Below, piece after piece: positions 27,701 through 36,860 of a stretch of DNA of 64,000 nt. The translations under genes were made by a program, and so were the position numbers. The DNA lies in assembly GCF_016808095.1 (NCBI RefSeq), contig NC_068976.1, positions 5,613,001 through 5,677,000 of the forward strand, in the 5' to 3' direction. The DNA is from Vigna angularis. Its lineage: Eukaryota; Streptophyta; Magnoliopsida; Fabales; Fabaceae. The first letter of the stretch is position 1. Each line of letters begins with the position of its first letter. The notes under the pieces were generated by a model. The model was not told the origin of the DNA, ran no database searches, and saw nothing but the letters and a program-made list of their open reading frames with translations.

Positions 27701-30700
27701 TATTGTTCCACCTGCTATAGGGCCGCTATCGGACCACCCATTAATGTTTAGTCTCACGCTCAAGATGTATATACCTCGGCGTGAGGAGGGGTGTGTTGGA
27801 AGTCCCACATCGACTAGAGATAAGGTCAATTTAGAGTATATAAGTGAGTGTAAACCTCATATTACAAGCCAGTTGTGTGGGGTTGAGTTAGTTTTAAAGT
27901 CTACTTCTTAACAATATGAACATATTATAATTTATAAATGGATGCAAATCTTACTTTATAAACTAGTTTTGTGATGTTGAGTTAAGTTTAAAGTTTATTT
28001 TCTAAGAAGATTGTTGAGTACTTATCAGTTAGTATTAGAGTTTGTTCTTAGAGTCTTATAAAAGGTCTAACCTTGGAGGGATTGATAAAAAAATGTTAGG
28101 TGAAGTGTCATAGAGTTCCTTTATTGAGACATTGTTTTAATAAGGAAAATAAAAAGACATCGTTTTTAAGTCATTTAACCAGAGCGATGTGGAACTGTTA
28201 GGAAGTTAAAGGTATACGTGAGAAGGAATAAAAGGGGAGAATTAAAGGCGGGAAAGGAGGTTAGTTTGTTAGTAGAGAGAGAATATAAATAAGAAACATA
28301 ATAGAGTGAGAGAGGATCATCAGATATTTTTGCTTGGGTTTAGACTGGACCTCTTGGCTAGTGGAGGAAGGGAGGCTTCCTTGGGGGAACATTTACATGT
28401 ATTTTCTTCTTTCTATACATTACAGATTGAATAAAATACATATACATACAATTTATCTTCTGCTATTGAGTGTGTGAGTGAGAAAAGAGGTTTCTGTTTT
28501 GGTTCCCTGAATAAAGGAACCTAACAGGAACATTGTATATTTTAGATATTTGTGTCTTTAAAATACTACTAGTACTCTCTTTTATCATTTGGGTTTAAGT
28601 TTTAATCAGTAGCAACTCATTGGAAAAAGAAGTAACTGGCTACTTGTAGTTGTGTCGAGCCTTGAAAAATGGTTAGCTTACACATTTAATTACCTGGAAT
28701 AGTTTCAGAACTTGTGTTGTATTGTGATCACATCATATGTAGTTACTTAGTATAAACCTTTTTAATAGGGCTTATGTGACCCAAAACACAGATAAATACA
28801 ATGAAGGTTCTATAGCGAAAGTAATGATTTTGGTTATGAAAGTTTTATCCCCATAAGCTTGATGTTTGCTTCCTGATTTTGGTATGATGAGGGCACTTGA
28901 GATACACAAGAATATTATAATGAGTTTTAGAAGTTGTATTTCCTTCTCTTAAGATTTCATATTTATAATAACTTGGGATGCATCAGATACAATGTATAAG
29001 AGGGAAAGGAAAAGAATTCTAAAAGATACATCTAGGAACTAGGTCTAGCACAAAACACATAACACCTTACAATAAATCCTATTCAAGACTATTTATTCTA
29101 ACATGCTGGAGTACACAAATTGTATGTACCTAGCTTGGAACAAATAGATTCAATATGAGGACCTCTTAAAGATTTTGTTATTACATCTGCAAGTTGATCA
29201 TTTGATCGAACAAACTCCGTGCAAATTTCCTTACACAATAACTTTTCTTGAATAAAATGACAGTCAATTTTAATATGTTTAGTTCTCTCATGAAACATTA
29301 GATTGGAAGCAATGTGGAGAGCAACCTGATTATCACAATACATCTCCATCAGTTGGATTTCACAAAAATCTAATTCTTACAAGAATTGTTTTATCCATAT
29401 AAGCTTATAGACGAGGGATGCCATTGTTCTATACCTAGTTTTTGTAGATGATCGAGCGACAACATTTTGCCTCTTGCTTGTCCAAGAGATAACATTTCTT
29501 ATAAGCAACATGCAATATCTTGTCATAGAGTGTCTATCCATAGAAGAACCAGCCCAATCAGCGTCAGAATAGCCAACAATTTGGGTATTCCCTTTATTCT
29601 CATAATGTAGTCTTTATCCTTGAGCCTTTTTGAGCTATCTTAGAATATGAATGATAACATTCTAGTGATCAATACAAGGAATGAATTGACTCACAATACC
29701 AATTGCGAAGGACAAATTTGATCTAATAATAGATAAATAAGTTTTCCAATCAGTCTTATATCTTTTAGTGTTAGAGAAAAATTCTCCTTGTTTTGCCTTT
29801 AATTTCCGATTTGGATCCATGAGACAATCCACTGGTTTACAATAAATAATGCTTGTCTCTTTAAGGATGTCATGAGCGTATTTTCTTTGAGAGACTACAA
29901 CTCCTTTCTTTGATTGAGCTACTTCTATGCCTAAAAGATATTTGAGATTTCAAAGGTCATTGGTTTGAACCCTGATTGCATAAGTGCTCCTTTAACTAAG
30001 AATTTAGTGTCATGATTCCATGTAATGATTATATCGTCAACATAAACTATTAAGCATACACATTTCCCAGTTGAGGTATGACAATAGAAAACAGAGTGGT
30101 CTGCCTCACTACGTTTCGACCCAAAAGATTGAACAATGTGACCAAACTTTCTAAACCAAGCATGGGGAGATTGTTTTAGACCATAGAGAGAGCAACACAA
30201 CTTACAAACCAAACCAGACCCTCTCGGAGCAACAGACCTAGGAGGTTGTTCTATGTACACCTCTTTTAAATTGTCATGCAAAAAATCATTTTTAACATCT
30301 AATTGATGAAGGGCTAAAGATGAGTGGTTGTCATGGCAAGGAAAAGTTTGACAGTAGTCATTTTGGTCATCGGAGAAAAAGTATCACTGTAATCGAGTCC
30401 ATAGATCTGAGTATATCATTTTTCTACCAATTGAGCTTTGAGGTGATCCGAGAGATAATGCGGACAGTGACTGATTGATAATTCTTTTGCCTAACAAAAA
30501 CAAGACAAAGACTAGCAGAATGGGATCGACTTGTTCTCATACCAACTAGAGAAAGATACACAAGAATATTAGAATGAATTTTAGACGGTGTATTTCCCTC
30601 TTCATATTTATAATAACTTGGGATACATCAGATACAGTGTATGAGAGGGAAAAGATGAGAATTCTAAAAGATACATCTAGGAACTAGGTCTGGCATAAAA

Positions 30701-32013
30701 CATATAGTACCTTACAATAAATCCTATTTAAGACTATTTATTCTTATAGGGGCTAAATTCTGACTATGGTGTCTGAAATTTTATCCCCGTAAGCATGATG
30801 TTTGCTTCCTAATTTTGGTAAAATGTGGGCTAAATTCTGATTATGGTATCTGCTTTTGTACACATACACTCTTCACTTCTGTTTACCTGCAAGAAATAGG
30901 GCTAACTTTGCATCACTACCTCAAAATGGCAACTGCGAAGATTAAAATTACATTTACCTTTACCAACTTCAAGATTGTATATTGAAATGCTGACACAGGT
31001 TATGTCGTGACTTGTATGTGGTTCTAATGTTCAGTTCATGAAAGGGTGCTTAGGACAAGTGACGACTTTGTCTGGCCTGTTGATACTGCATTCCTTGGTC
31101 GCTTTGTTATTGATGTTGAATTTCTTGACCTGAAGGCCTTCCCTGGGAATGTGAGTCTCTGATTTTTGTGATCATTACTATGTTTATATGATATTGATGT
31201 AAGTGGTTAATGTTATAGTGTATCCCTAAATATAATGGTGTTTGTTTTTTCCTCTAAATATCCATCTGCTTATAAAATACTGCTATAAGTTGCTTGCTAA
31301 ACGCTAAGAAGCACATGTTCTTTTTCTAATCAATTGTATTGTCTGGAGTGACCCTTTGAACATGTAATAGATTGTTGCTTTTCTAACCTTTGATAAATTC
31401 TTTTGAACAACAGGGTGGAGTAACCAGATCTATATGGCCATCTGATGGAAAACTGCAAACTGTTGCAGATCAGAGCGCTCTCCGATGCCTGTCTCGCATG
31501 CTTGACGAGGCTATACATGCTGACCTCACCATCATTACTGCAGACGGTACTCTGAAAGCTCACAAGGCAGTTTTATCTGCTAGTTCTACATTGTTCCATA
31601 GTTTGTATCTTCAAAATGCTGATGAAGAAGATACATATACGATCCACATGGAAGATATGTCTCAAGAATCCTGCAAGTCCCTCCTAAGTTACCTGTACGG
31701 TACTATAAACCAAGAAGATTTCTGGAACCACAGGCTTCCTTTGCTTGGAGCAGCCAATAAATATGAGATTAATGATCTCAAAGCCGCCTGTGAGGAAAGC
31801 CTACTAGAAGATCTTAACTCGGAAAATGTTCTGGAGAGGCTAAATGACGCTTGGCTTTACCAGTTACAGAACTTAAAGAAAGGGTGCTTCACTTTCTTAT
31901 TTGATTTTGGTAAGATATATGATGTCAGAGATGAAATAAATACGTTTTTCCAACATGCTGACAGGGAGCTAATGCAGGAGATGTTTCAGGAAGTGCTTAC
32001 AATTTTGAAATAG
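18800..32013 (+). CDS. BTB/POZ domain protein, At1g21780-like (CUL3 adaptor)
   Basis: Four exons, 18800-18912, 19040-19188, 31035-31150 and 31414-32013, join in phase through GT-AG introns and give 325 residues, close to the Arabidopsis family length of about 326. Residues 1-125 form the N-terminal region (LAQWRIDNFGPCSYKKSDPF, later RFVIDVEFLDLK). A BTB domain spans roughly 160-260 (ADLTIITADGTLKAHKAVLS, then SCKSLLSYLYG). A BACK-like helical tail follows (KAACEESLLEDLNSENVLER). Proteins of this type bind CUL3 and present substrates to a RING ubiquitin ligase; the target here is unknown. Intron 2 is 11,846 bp, against presumably small introns in other plants, because retroelements have accumulated in it. 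All exon junctions remain intact, so the gene may still be expressed. Confidence 0.93.
19189..19745. other. Left remnant of BTB intron 2
   Basis: Two loosely similar segments are present (near 19370-19450 and 19545-19625). Both read CTTAAATxGxTTTxT, later xTTAGTCTxTGAT, and then xGAAGATA. They suggest an old degenerate tandem duplication. No gene is seen. Confidence 0.4.
19751..19902 (-). repeat. 3' LTR of the complete copia element
   Basis: 152 bp. On the minus strand it starts TGTTAGATG just after the polypurine tract and ends CTCATA beside the ATTAC duplication. It matches the 5' LTR at 151 of 152 positions by manual comparison. Confidence 0.95.
19910..24067 (-). CDS. Copia gag-pol polyprotein, 1385 residues, apparently intact
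   Basis: One uninterrupted frame from ATG 24067 to the stop at 19910. Domains in order: gag (about 25-230); a CCHC zinc knuckle at 251-264; aspartic protease WVLDSGATDH with catalytic Asp345; GAG-pre-integrase HxxC region (about 465-505); integrase core with Asp526, Asp589 and Glu625 (the last two 35 residues apart); reverse transcriptase (about 900-1140) with YVDD at 1068-1071; RNase H (about 1228-1350) with SDADW, SSAEAEYRA and DNQAALH. Copia order (integrase before reverse transcriptase) is clear. Every catalytic motif I looked for is present. With near-identical LTRs, this predicts a potentially autonomous element. Activity itself cannot be judged from sequence. Confidence 0.97.
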   Translation of the reverse strand: MASSSSTNTSIGGSSSDPSIYTNYVNVHLSIDKLDGTNYATWASDIKLWLKSQGYLDHLTQNVTTALIDDTSRWMKIDAQLCIVIKSTIHSSLKQMFRSYETCSEVWAQAKLLYTNDTQRLYGVCQDLLTVIGPRNPGPMAEYLGKIHALLHDFNDILPPASTPAEELEQRSKFFMLLALYGLSDDVSHVRDQILGSPVIPNFTSTCSALLRIPNKPVTETSPRTDDSSVMAAQRDDRSRSRKPSKGRPKCDHCGKLGHKIDRCYALHGRPPRPVAVANSDPPPRSPSADHPTSSNIVDKPVIFNEFLRWYEDHQHSGSTTSASVARTGTPFVGLTHSLGPWVLDSGATDHITGNKSLFSSLSWPANLPSVTMADGSRVSSHGIGTVNIFPSISIDHVLYVPGSPFNLLSISRLTRTLNCVISFTKDSVWLQDRSSKHMIGTGCESHGLYHLRPSPHVGVVMESPSLLHAQFGHPSLAKLQQLVPRLSTLSSLSCESCQLGKHTRSSFPRSVSQRASSPFSLVHSDIWGPSRVKSILGFQYFVTFIDDYSRCTWLFLMKNRSELFSIFQSFFNEIKTQFGVSIRNLRSDNGREYLSQPFKQFMASHGILHQTSCAYTPQQNGVAERKNRHLIETTRTLLIHGQVPSRFWGDAVLTACYLINRMPSSVLDNKIPHSILFPQDPLHPLPLRVFGSTCFVHDFSPGLDKLSPRSHKCVFLGFPRSQKGYKCFSPSLNRHFISADVTFDESSFYFSHLSSSSVPLPVTVDIPLICDSPGDAPPILSSPSLDSHSPQDHPSPPPLQVYSRRNCLPHDSLPVPPHVSPPAPATESDLPIALRKGIRSTRNPSPHYTVLNYHRLSPSFYTCLSSISSVSIPKSVGDALTHPGWRQAMMDELSALQESGTWELVQLPSGKSVVGCRWVYAIKVGPDGTIDRLKARLVAKGYTQIFGLDYGDTFSPVAKMTSVRLFIAMAALRQWPLYQLDVKNAFLNGDLQEEIYMEQPPGFVAQGESSGLVCRLRKSLYGLKQSPRAWFGKFSCVVQQFGMSRSEADHSVFYRHSSAGCIYLIVYVDDIVLTGSDYLGISQMKQHLCHHFQTKDLGKLRYFLGIEVAQSNDGIVISQRKYALDILEETGLMNCKSVETPMDPNIKLLPNQGEPFSDPERYRRLVGKLNYLTVTRPDISFAVSVVSQFLNSPCEDHWDAVVRILKYIKRSPGKGLLYGPNNDTKIVCYSDADWAGSPSDRRSTSGYCVSIGSNLISWKSKKQSVVARSSAEAEYRAMASATCELVWLKQLLSELKFGDVTHMILICDNQAALHISSNPVFHERTKHIEVDCHFIREKIISGDIKTEFVNSSNQLADIFTKSLRGPRIDYLCNKLGTYDLYAPA
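24068..24421 (-). other. GC-rich leader of the copia element
   Basis: From about 24110 to 24400 the sequence is GC-rich with GGCGGC and CGGCGA simple repeats, in sharp contrast to the AT-rich surroundings. It lies between the primer-binding site and the gag start. The arginine-rich open frames across it are by-products of the triplet repeats. It could form strong RNA structure, or be a dimerisation or packaging region; both are guesses. Confidence 0.7.
24422..24434 (-). promoter_or_regulatory. Primer-binding site of the copia element
   Basis: Minus strand TGGTATCTAGAGC directly follows the 5' LTR. It resembles the initiator tRNA-Met complement TGGTATCAGAGC with one extra base. Confidence 0.85.
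24435..24586 (-). repeat. 5' LTR of the complete copia element
   Basis: 152 bp, with one substitution relative to the 3' LTR (T instead of C near the outer end). It should contain the promoter driving minus-strand transcription inside the BTB intron. Confidence 0.95.
24764..26224 (-). mobile_element. Internally deleted copia element with both LTRs
   Basis: LTRs of about 196 bp (24764-24959) and 186 bp (26039-26224) share TATTGAATATAGTAAAAA, AAGTCCAAAATACAAATAATG and the terminal ATATCTAACA. Next to the right LTR is a primer-binding site reading TGGTATTAGAGCC (minus). Between them only the 3' end of pol survives. The clearest piece is 25464-25745, with LVGKLNYL and HWNAIIRILKYIKG of the RT/RNase H connection. 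Leader, gag, integrase and most of reverse transcriptase are missing, and the remaining frame has stops. LTR divergence is clearly higher than in the neighbouring complete element. Non-autonomous relic. Confidence 0.88.
26225..27345. other. Intron sequence with a CA/TA microsatellite
   Basis: No gene is recognised. The minus frame at 26219-26497 resembles nothing I know. A (CA)n(TA)n microsatellite lies at 26573-26600. Confidence 0.4.
26573..26600. repeat. (CA)n(TA)n microsatellite
   Basis: A run of alternating AC followed directly by alternating AT, 28 bases in all. Confidence 0.95.
27346..28007 (+). mobile_element. Older TRIM retrotransposon, interrupted by a younger TRIM
   Basis: A 5'-truncated LTR (about 27346-27382) is followed at 27383 by a primer-binding site TGGTATCAAAGC. 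A short internal region follows, then a second LTR starting TGTTGGAGATTACAC at 27500. That LTR stops at 27530 where the younger TRIM begins, and resumes at about 27914 (AACATATTATAATTTATAAA onward) to about 28007. No protein is encoded. The family LTR is the same as that of the inserted copy, but much more diverged. Confidence 0.75.
27531..27913 (+). mobile_element. TRIM (miniature LTR retrotransposon), 383 bp, nested in an older TRIM
   Basis: Two 120-bp LTRs (27531-27650 and 27794-27913) share GAAGTCCCACATxGACTAGA, GAGTATATAAGTG and the end CTTCTTAACA. The 143-bp internal segment starts with TGGTATCAAAGTCAGGTTAGAGCC-like primer-binding sequence and ends with the purine tract GTGAGGAGGGGTG. 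Flanks ATAAG (27526-27530) and ATATG (27914-27918) match at 4 of 5 bases, a plausible target duplication. It has no coding capacity, so it must be moved by another element's proteins. Confidence 0.88.
28196..28526 (+). mobile_element. Solo LTR with GGAAC target duplication
   Basis: 331 bp starting TGTTAGGAAG and ending AACCTAACA, flanked by perfect GGAAC copies at 28191-28195 and 28527-28531. A TATA-like GAATATAAATAAG lies near 28290 and a TTGAATAAAATAC signal near 28430, which favours plus orientation. There is no internal region, so it is the product of LTR-LTR recombination. The LTR style is copia-like, but the family is not certain. Confidence 0.85.
28895..30748 (-). mobile_element. Second internally deleted copia element
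   Basis: LTRs of about 205 bp (28895-29103 and 30545-30748) share AGATACACAAGAATATTA, ATTTATAATAACTTGGGAT and AGATACATCTAGGAACTAGG. Next to the right LTR is TGGTATGAGAAC (minus), the primer-binding site. Internal coding remnants on the minus strand: 29931-30281 with LYGLKQSPHAWF and YVDDIIIT of reverse transcriptase, and 29098-29349 with DNQVALHIASN of RNase H. Gag, protease and integrase are gone. The frame is broken, so it is a relic. Confidence 0.88.
30750..30856. repeat. Imperfect host tandem duplication of about 78 bp beside the copia insertion
   Basis: GGGCTAAATTCTGACTATGG (about 30749) recurs as GGGCTAAATTCTGATTATGG (about 30827). The segment between, containing TTTATCCCCxTAAGCxTGATG and TTGCTTCCTxATTTTGGTA, also occurs left of the copia element at 28838-28893. 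The copia relic thus sits inside one copy of an older duplication. Confidence 0.65.
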
Positions 32014-32634
32014 GTTGCCATGAAACACTTATCATCCTTATATCTTTCAAATGATGGATCCTTCTGTATAATGATGTTTAGTTTAACTTTGTATTGTGCT
32101 ATATTATAATATGATGTGGATATTACCAATGTCAAAGGAGGAAGTACATTACTTTGTATATAATTGCAACTTCAGTTTGATCGCCTTTTCTATTTCTACT
32201 CTATTCACAAGTCAAATATTTTCTTTGGGCCCATTATCACTTGTCAAGCTGAAAGAAGACCCAAGTATGGCTCCAAGGATCATGCAAATCTGGCTAGTTT
32301 GCTGTTGAAGTAAAGGGGACTACATGGTAATTGAATCGCATCGCGTATCAGACGGTTGATTTATCGTATCGTGAATCGTACGATTCATAAACATTAAACA
32401 TTTTGAGTCATTCTTTTAAACTTTTTCGGATGCAGTGACAGTTTCTAGAACTACCTTTTTTTTTGGGGTGCAGCAGTAACTTTACTGAAAGTTAACATTT
32501 CCTAATTAGGTTTTTAAAATGTTTTAAACAAATGGGCTAAAATTTAGGTTAAAAGTGACCACTTCACATTGGTCATCAAATTCATCTGTGAAACGATCTC
32601 AACAATAATATTATCTTCTTAAGCCATATTTGTT
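32014..32634. other. BTB 3' region and spacer
   Basis: It should contain the 3' untranslated region and poly(A) site of the BTB gene. Around 32340-32390 is a TCGTATCGTGAATCGTACGATTC-like palindromic cluster of unknown nature. No gene is seen. Confidence 0.45.
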
Positions 32635-33371
32635 TTAGAAGGATGGTTGTTTCTTGCGCGGAGCATGATGATCCGACTTTTCATATAGAAAGCAATTTTC
32701 TTTCTTTTTAAAAGTAGGATTAGATCCATTTCGATAAATTTTTTGAAATTTTCTTTTTTTTTTTATCAGGTTTGTGTTTGTACCTTTTGGAAACATGTTT
32801 GTCTTATACCATATTTGCTTTTGTAGACAAAGCTTTGGCCCTTGCAGCAACACATTCTTTACTGTTAGTATCTTTAATAATTATGTGTGTGATGAGCTTT
32901 GGAAGTGACATCTGTTTCTATCTATGTTTGAACTCTTGTTTATAATAAGTTCAAAGTAATTTCTCGATCAAAAGTTATGAAACAAACTCATCGGGTAGAA
33001 GAATGTTCTTCGCTTGATGTTTTCAAGCCACTTGTGGTACTCATTGATTTGAGACTTTATGTCCTTTTCTTCAATCATCTCCCAGCAGTAGTAGTTCTTT
33101 ATGATGAACCTTTGTTTGACGACATCTTCAGTAGTGTATTTGAGAATTAACGAATCCCAAATGTCTTTCACTTACTTATAGGAATAATACACATAAAAAA
33201 AAATCATTTGAAAGTACACTAAGTAAAGTATGTCGGCATACCTTGTTCGTATGAATCCAATCTTCAACTTGTTTTGAATTTAAAGGGAGACTGAAGTCAG
33301 ATTTTGGAGATAAAAAAGCAATAACAACTCCGTACATATCTAACAGGGTAGGCACACGTTCTTGCTAGCGT
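32635..33371 (-). pseudogene. Decayed copia gag fragment
   Basis: Minus-strand pieces in retroelement gag order. 32968-33171 reads IWDSLILKYTTEDVVKQRF and NEYHKWLENIK, a UBN2-type gag segment. 32635-32853 has a decayed zinc knuckle (CFLYEKSDHHAPRK, lacking the last Cys). Stops separate them. No LTR was identified around this fragment. Confidence 0.7.
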
Positions 33372-34138
33372 CGAAAGTTCTATCCAGAGAATACTTTAAT
33401 TTTTGACATATTCGATAACGATTTAGCGAAGACTGTATACGTTCCATAAACAATGTTTTAAATTTTCGGGATTTGGTTGTTGATGTCAGCCATAAGTCCT
33501 TAAGATTATTGTAAAATGCTGACAATAATCACGAATAAAAATTTCTTGAGGCGTGTCGATCCAATATCCTTAAGAACTTATCCGTAATGTGTTGCACAAG
33601 TCCCTTATGATACAACAAGAACTTCCCTATAAATCAGAGGATATTAGAACTAACAAAAAAAACTCCTTTTAAAAGAGCAAGAATACCCAAAATATTATAA
33701 AGGAAGATATAAGATAGATAAGAGAGAGAGAAGAAAATAAAGCATGAAAGTAAGTTTTCGAAGATGAGCATAAGCCTTTATTTATATATGATGGAAGTGA
33801 ATTAAAAAGCCACGAAAATGAGCTGTAGAAGATGAACATCAGATTCAAGCTTCCCAATAAGGTTCATGGATGAATCTCGGGACTTGTGGAGGTGAACGTT
33901 GTGAGCGGTAGAAACTGGACACGAATCTTGCAAATAAACATTGTGAAGAAAGGATGAACATTACTTCCTATCTGGTAATGGTTGAATTTACCATTATTTG
34001 TGATGCTATTTTGATACTAAAATAACCCTTTTTTACTTTGAAGCTTGCTTAAACTCTTGTTTTAGTTGAATTTGGTGAATAAGTGAAGAGAGGTTATACT
34101 TTATGAATTTGATCACTAATTCCCTCAATTTTGTAGGT
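33372..34138. other. Repeat-like spacer left of the inverted Sirevirus pair
   Basis: No intact gene. The short minus frame at 33340-33525 is probably more gag debris. The final 180 bases (TTTGATCACTAATTCCC near 34110) contain words like those in the gypsy-type fragment at 11900, suggesting that the pair landed in older retroelement DNA. Confidence 0.4.
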
Positions 34139-34143
34139 TATTG

Positions 34144-35210
34144 GTGTTACCAATGAGGAGCATTGGTATCTTGAAGCTACTGTGAAGTTTTGATGTTGAT
34201 AAAAACTGAAGAATTGAAGACTCTAAGTGCATCTTTGTTAAACGCATTTTGTAGAAACAAATGTATAGGATAAATTGTAATGACGTAAAAACTCTTAGAA
34301 GTTTTCATATTTAGTGAGTCATTGCGCAGATAATCGATTATCAAGAGTGATAATCGATTATCACGAGCCAATTTAGAAAAGAGCTGCTCGTGCAAATAAT
34401 CAATTATTATACAGAATAATCGATTATCACTGTTTCATTTAATATTGTCCAAGTCTCTGGAATAATCGATTATTCCTCAGGATAATCGATTATCACATTT
34501 TGAAAACCCCATAACGGACACAAATAATTGATTATCACTTACGATAATAGATTATTTTTGGCAGTTGGGAGATGTCTTTTCAGTTTTTGACCTTGGGCTT
34601 ATAAATAAATTTTTCCACAACTCTTAGAACTTAACTTTTCATTTTGAGAGTATTAGAGCTTTGTGCCTAAGGGAAGCTCTTTGAGAGTGAAAAGGGATCT
34701 ATGCCATTTGAGAATACAGTTTGTCTAAGGAAGTTCTCAAGTGATAGAGTTGCTTAAGTCAAGTCTTGTGAATAGGAGAAGCTCGCGCTTAGTACGTCTA
34801 AGGTCGGAGCGGTTCTCTTCAAGTTGGTTGAGCAGGTTCTTTCAGTTTGTTTGTCGAAGGAAGGTTCTTCCGTTCGTTTGTCGAACGAAAGGTGTTCTCA
34901 TTTCTTAATCTTTACTTCATATCTTGTAATCTGTACAAACATTATTTTAGTAAAAAGGTTAATCACTATTCATAGTGATTAACGACTGAACGTAGAATCT
35001 TTTGATTCAAACCAGGATTATATTTCTGTGTTGATTTTCTTGAACTCTACACTCTTTAAACTCTTAGCACATCAACTGTTTGTTAAAAGTTCTCTCAGAA
35101 AATAAATTTTTGAAACTGACTATTTTAACTTGACTTTTGACCGTAACACGCTTTCCGCTTATTTTATTCCGCTGCGCGACTCTACGATACCGATTGTCCT
35201 GATACCGACA
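34144..35210 (+). repeat. 5' LTR of arm A
   Basis: About 1067 bp. It contains a cluster (34325-34560) of ATAATCGATTATC palindromes and single-base variants spaced 20-60 bp apart. A TTATAAATAAAT box lies near 34600, suitable as a TATA region. Confidence 0.85.
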
Positions 35211-35255
35211 ATTGGTATCTGAGCTTGCTTTGATAGTTTTTCAAATTTTTCGAAA

Positions 35256-36860
35256 ATGGGCGGTCATAACCAAGTTTATGCTGAGGGTGCTTCTATTGAT
35301 AGACCTCCTTTGTTTATGGGGGAAAATTATGCGTTTTGGAAAATAAGAATGCAAATATTTTTAGAGTCAATTGACAGGGGTATTTGGGAAGTTGTCTTGA
35401 ATGATCCTTTTATTCCTATTGTAAATTTGAATGGTTTAGAGGAAGAAAAACCATATTTTCAATGGACTGCTGAAGAAAATAGACGAGCCCAATTTGATAT
35501 AAAAGCTCACAATATAATATCCCCTACTTTGGTATTAGATGAATTTTACAGGATTTCAGTGTGCAAAATGGCTCAGGAAATGTGGAAAGTTCTTCGAGTA
35601 ACCCATGAAGGAACTGACGATGTGAAGCGTGCTAGGAAGAACACCTTGATACAGGACCATGAGATGTTCAGGATGCAATAGGGTGAAACCATCGCTGATG
35701 TGTAAACACGCTTCACACATATTGTCAACCATCTTTTTGGTTTAGGTAAGAAATTTGACACTGACGAATTAAATGTTAAAATTCTGAAATCTTTGAACAG
35801 GACATGACAGCCAAAGGTTACTGCGATAACTGAGTCACAGGACTTGACGTCCATGTCTATGGCTGTGCTTTACTGAAAGTTGAGAGAGCACGAGCTCGAG
35901 TTGAATAGACTGAGTGCTGAGGAAGCCCAAGGAAAGAAGAAAACATTGACATTCAAATCTGAACATTCAAAAATTAAGATTTAGAAAAGGATGAAGAATC
36001 TGAAGATGGAGACTCAGACGACAAAGATATGATTCACATGTTTAGAAAATTCAACAAGTTCATGAAATCTAAAGGCAAGGAACAAATTAGAAAGGACCGA
36101 AAGAAGAAACAAAGATCTTCTTCAAATTACAGGTGTTATGGTTGCGGAGAAAAAGGACACGTTAATGCGGATTGTCCAAATCTCAAAAAGGGTGAAGAAA
36201 AGAAGTCTTTCAAGAAGAAGAATGCTTATGCTGCTTGGGAGGATAATGCATCAAACACTTCTAGTTCAAGTGTCTCCAATGAAGAAGCCAACTTGTGTTT
36301 GACTGCTAATATTGATGAGAATGCAAGCCAAGTTGCTCTAGCCTTGACACTAGTGAATTTAATGTAAAAAAGGCTTTTCTTGAATTGCTTGATGAATTTG
36401 AGAAATTGAATGCTTCTCATAAAAATTTGAAAAAGAAATTTAAAGAATTGCAAATTAAATATGAGAAGGCATTAGATGAGGAAGTAAGTTTGAGAAATAA
36501 AATTTGGAACTTGGAAATGAAAGAATCTTGAAATGTTGAACATCTTGTTGAATGTCTTTCATGTAAGAGTCATATGCTTGATATTGATATTCTCGAAAAC
36601 CTTCTTGAAGTTGCAACTGGAAATAATAATGTTGAAATGCCTATAACTGCTAAAAAGGTTTATAAAAATAAAAGTGTTTTTAAAAGTAAGAACCAAATTA
36701 AAAGAACCCGTATGATATGGTTGAAAAAGGAACTGTCTGTTATAGAAATTCAAATGGTGTCACATGTTTCTACTGCATGAAAAAGGGGCACACTTCAAAT
36801 AAATGTAGAATAAAACATTTTGATGTTCCTAATAGAAAATATGTTTGGATTCCTGTTATA
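35256..36860 (+). pseudogene. Sirevirus-like gag of arm A, interrupted
   Basis: The frame 35256-35681 reads RPPLFMGENYAFWKIRMQIF and later MAQEMWKVLRVTHEGTDDV, typical copia gag, and stops at TAG 35679-35681. Coding resumes at 36029-36367 with a zinc knuckle C-Y-G-C-G-E-K-G-H-V-N-A-D-C. A second knuckle (C-F-Y-C-M-K-K-G-H-T-S-N-K-C) lies near 36770-36810, followed by YVWIPVIK and a stop. Stops and frame changes lie between. No pol follows in the remaining 850 bases. Confidence 0.85.

Noticed and set aside
27526..27918. Treating the TRIM flanks as a perfect target duplication
   Set aside because: ATAAG and ATATG match at only 4 of 5 bases, so I call it plausible rather than proven.
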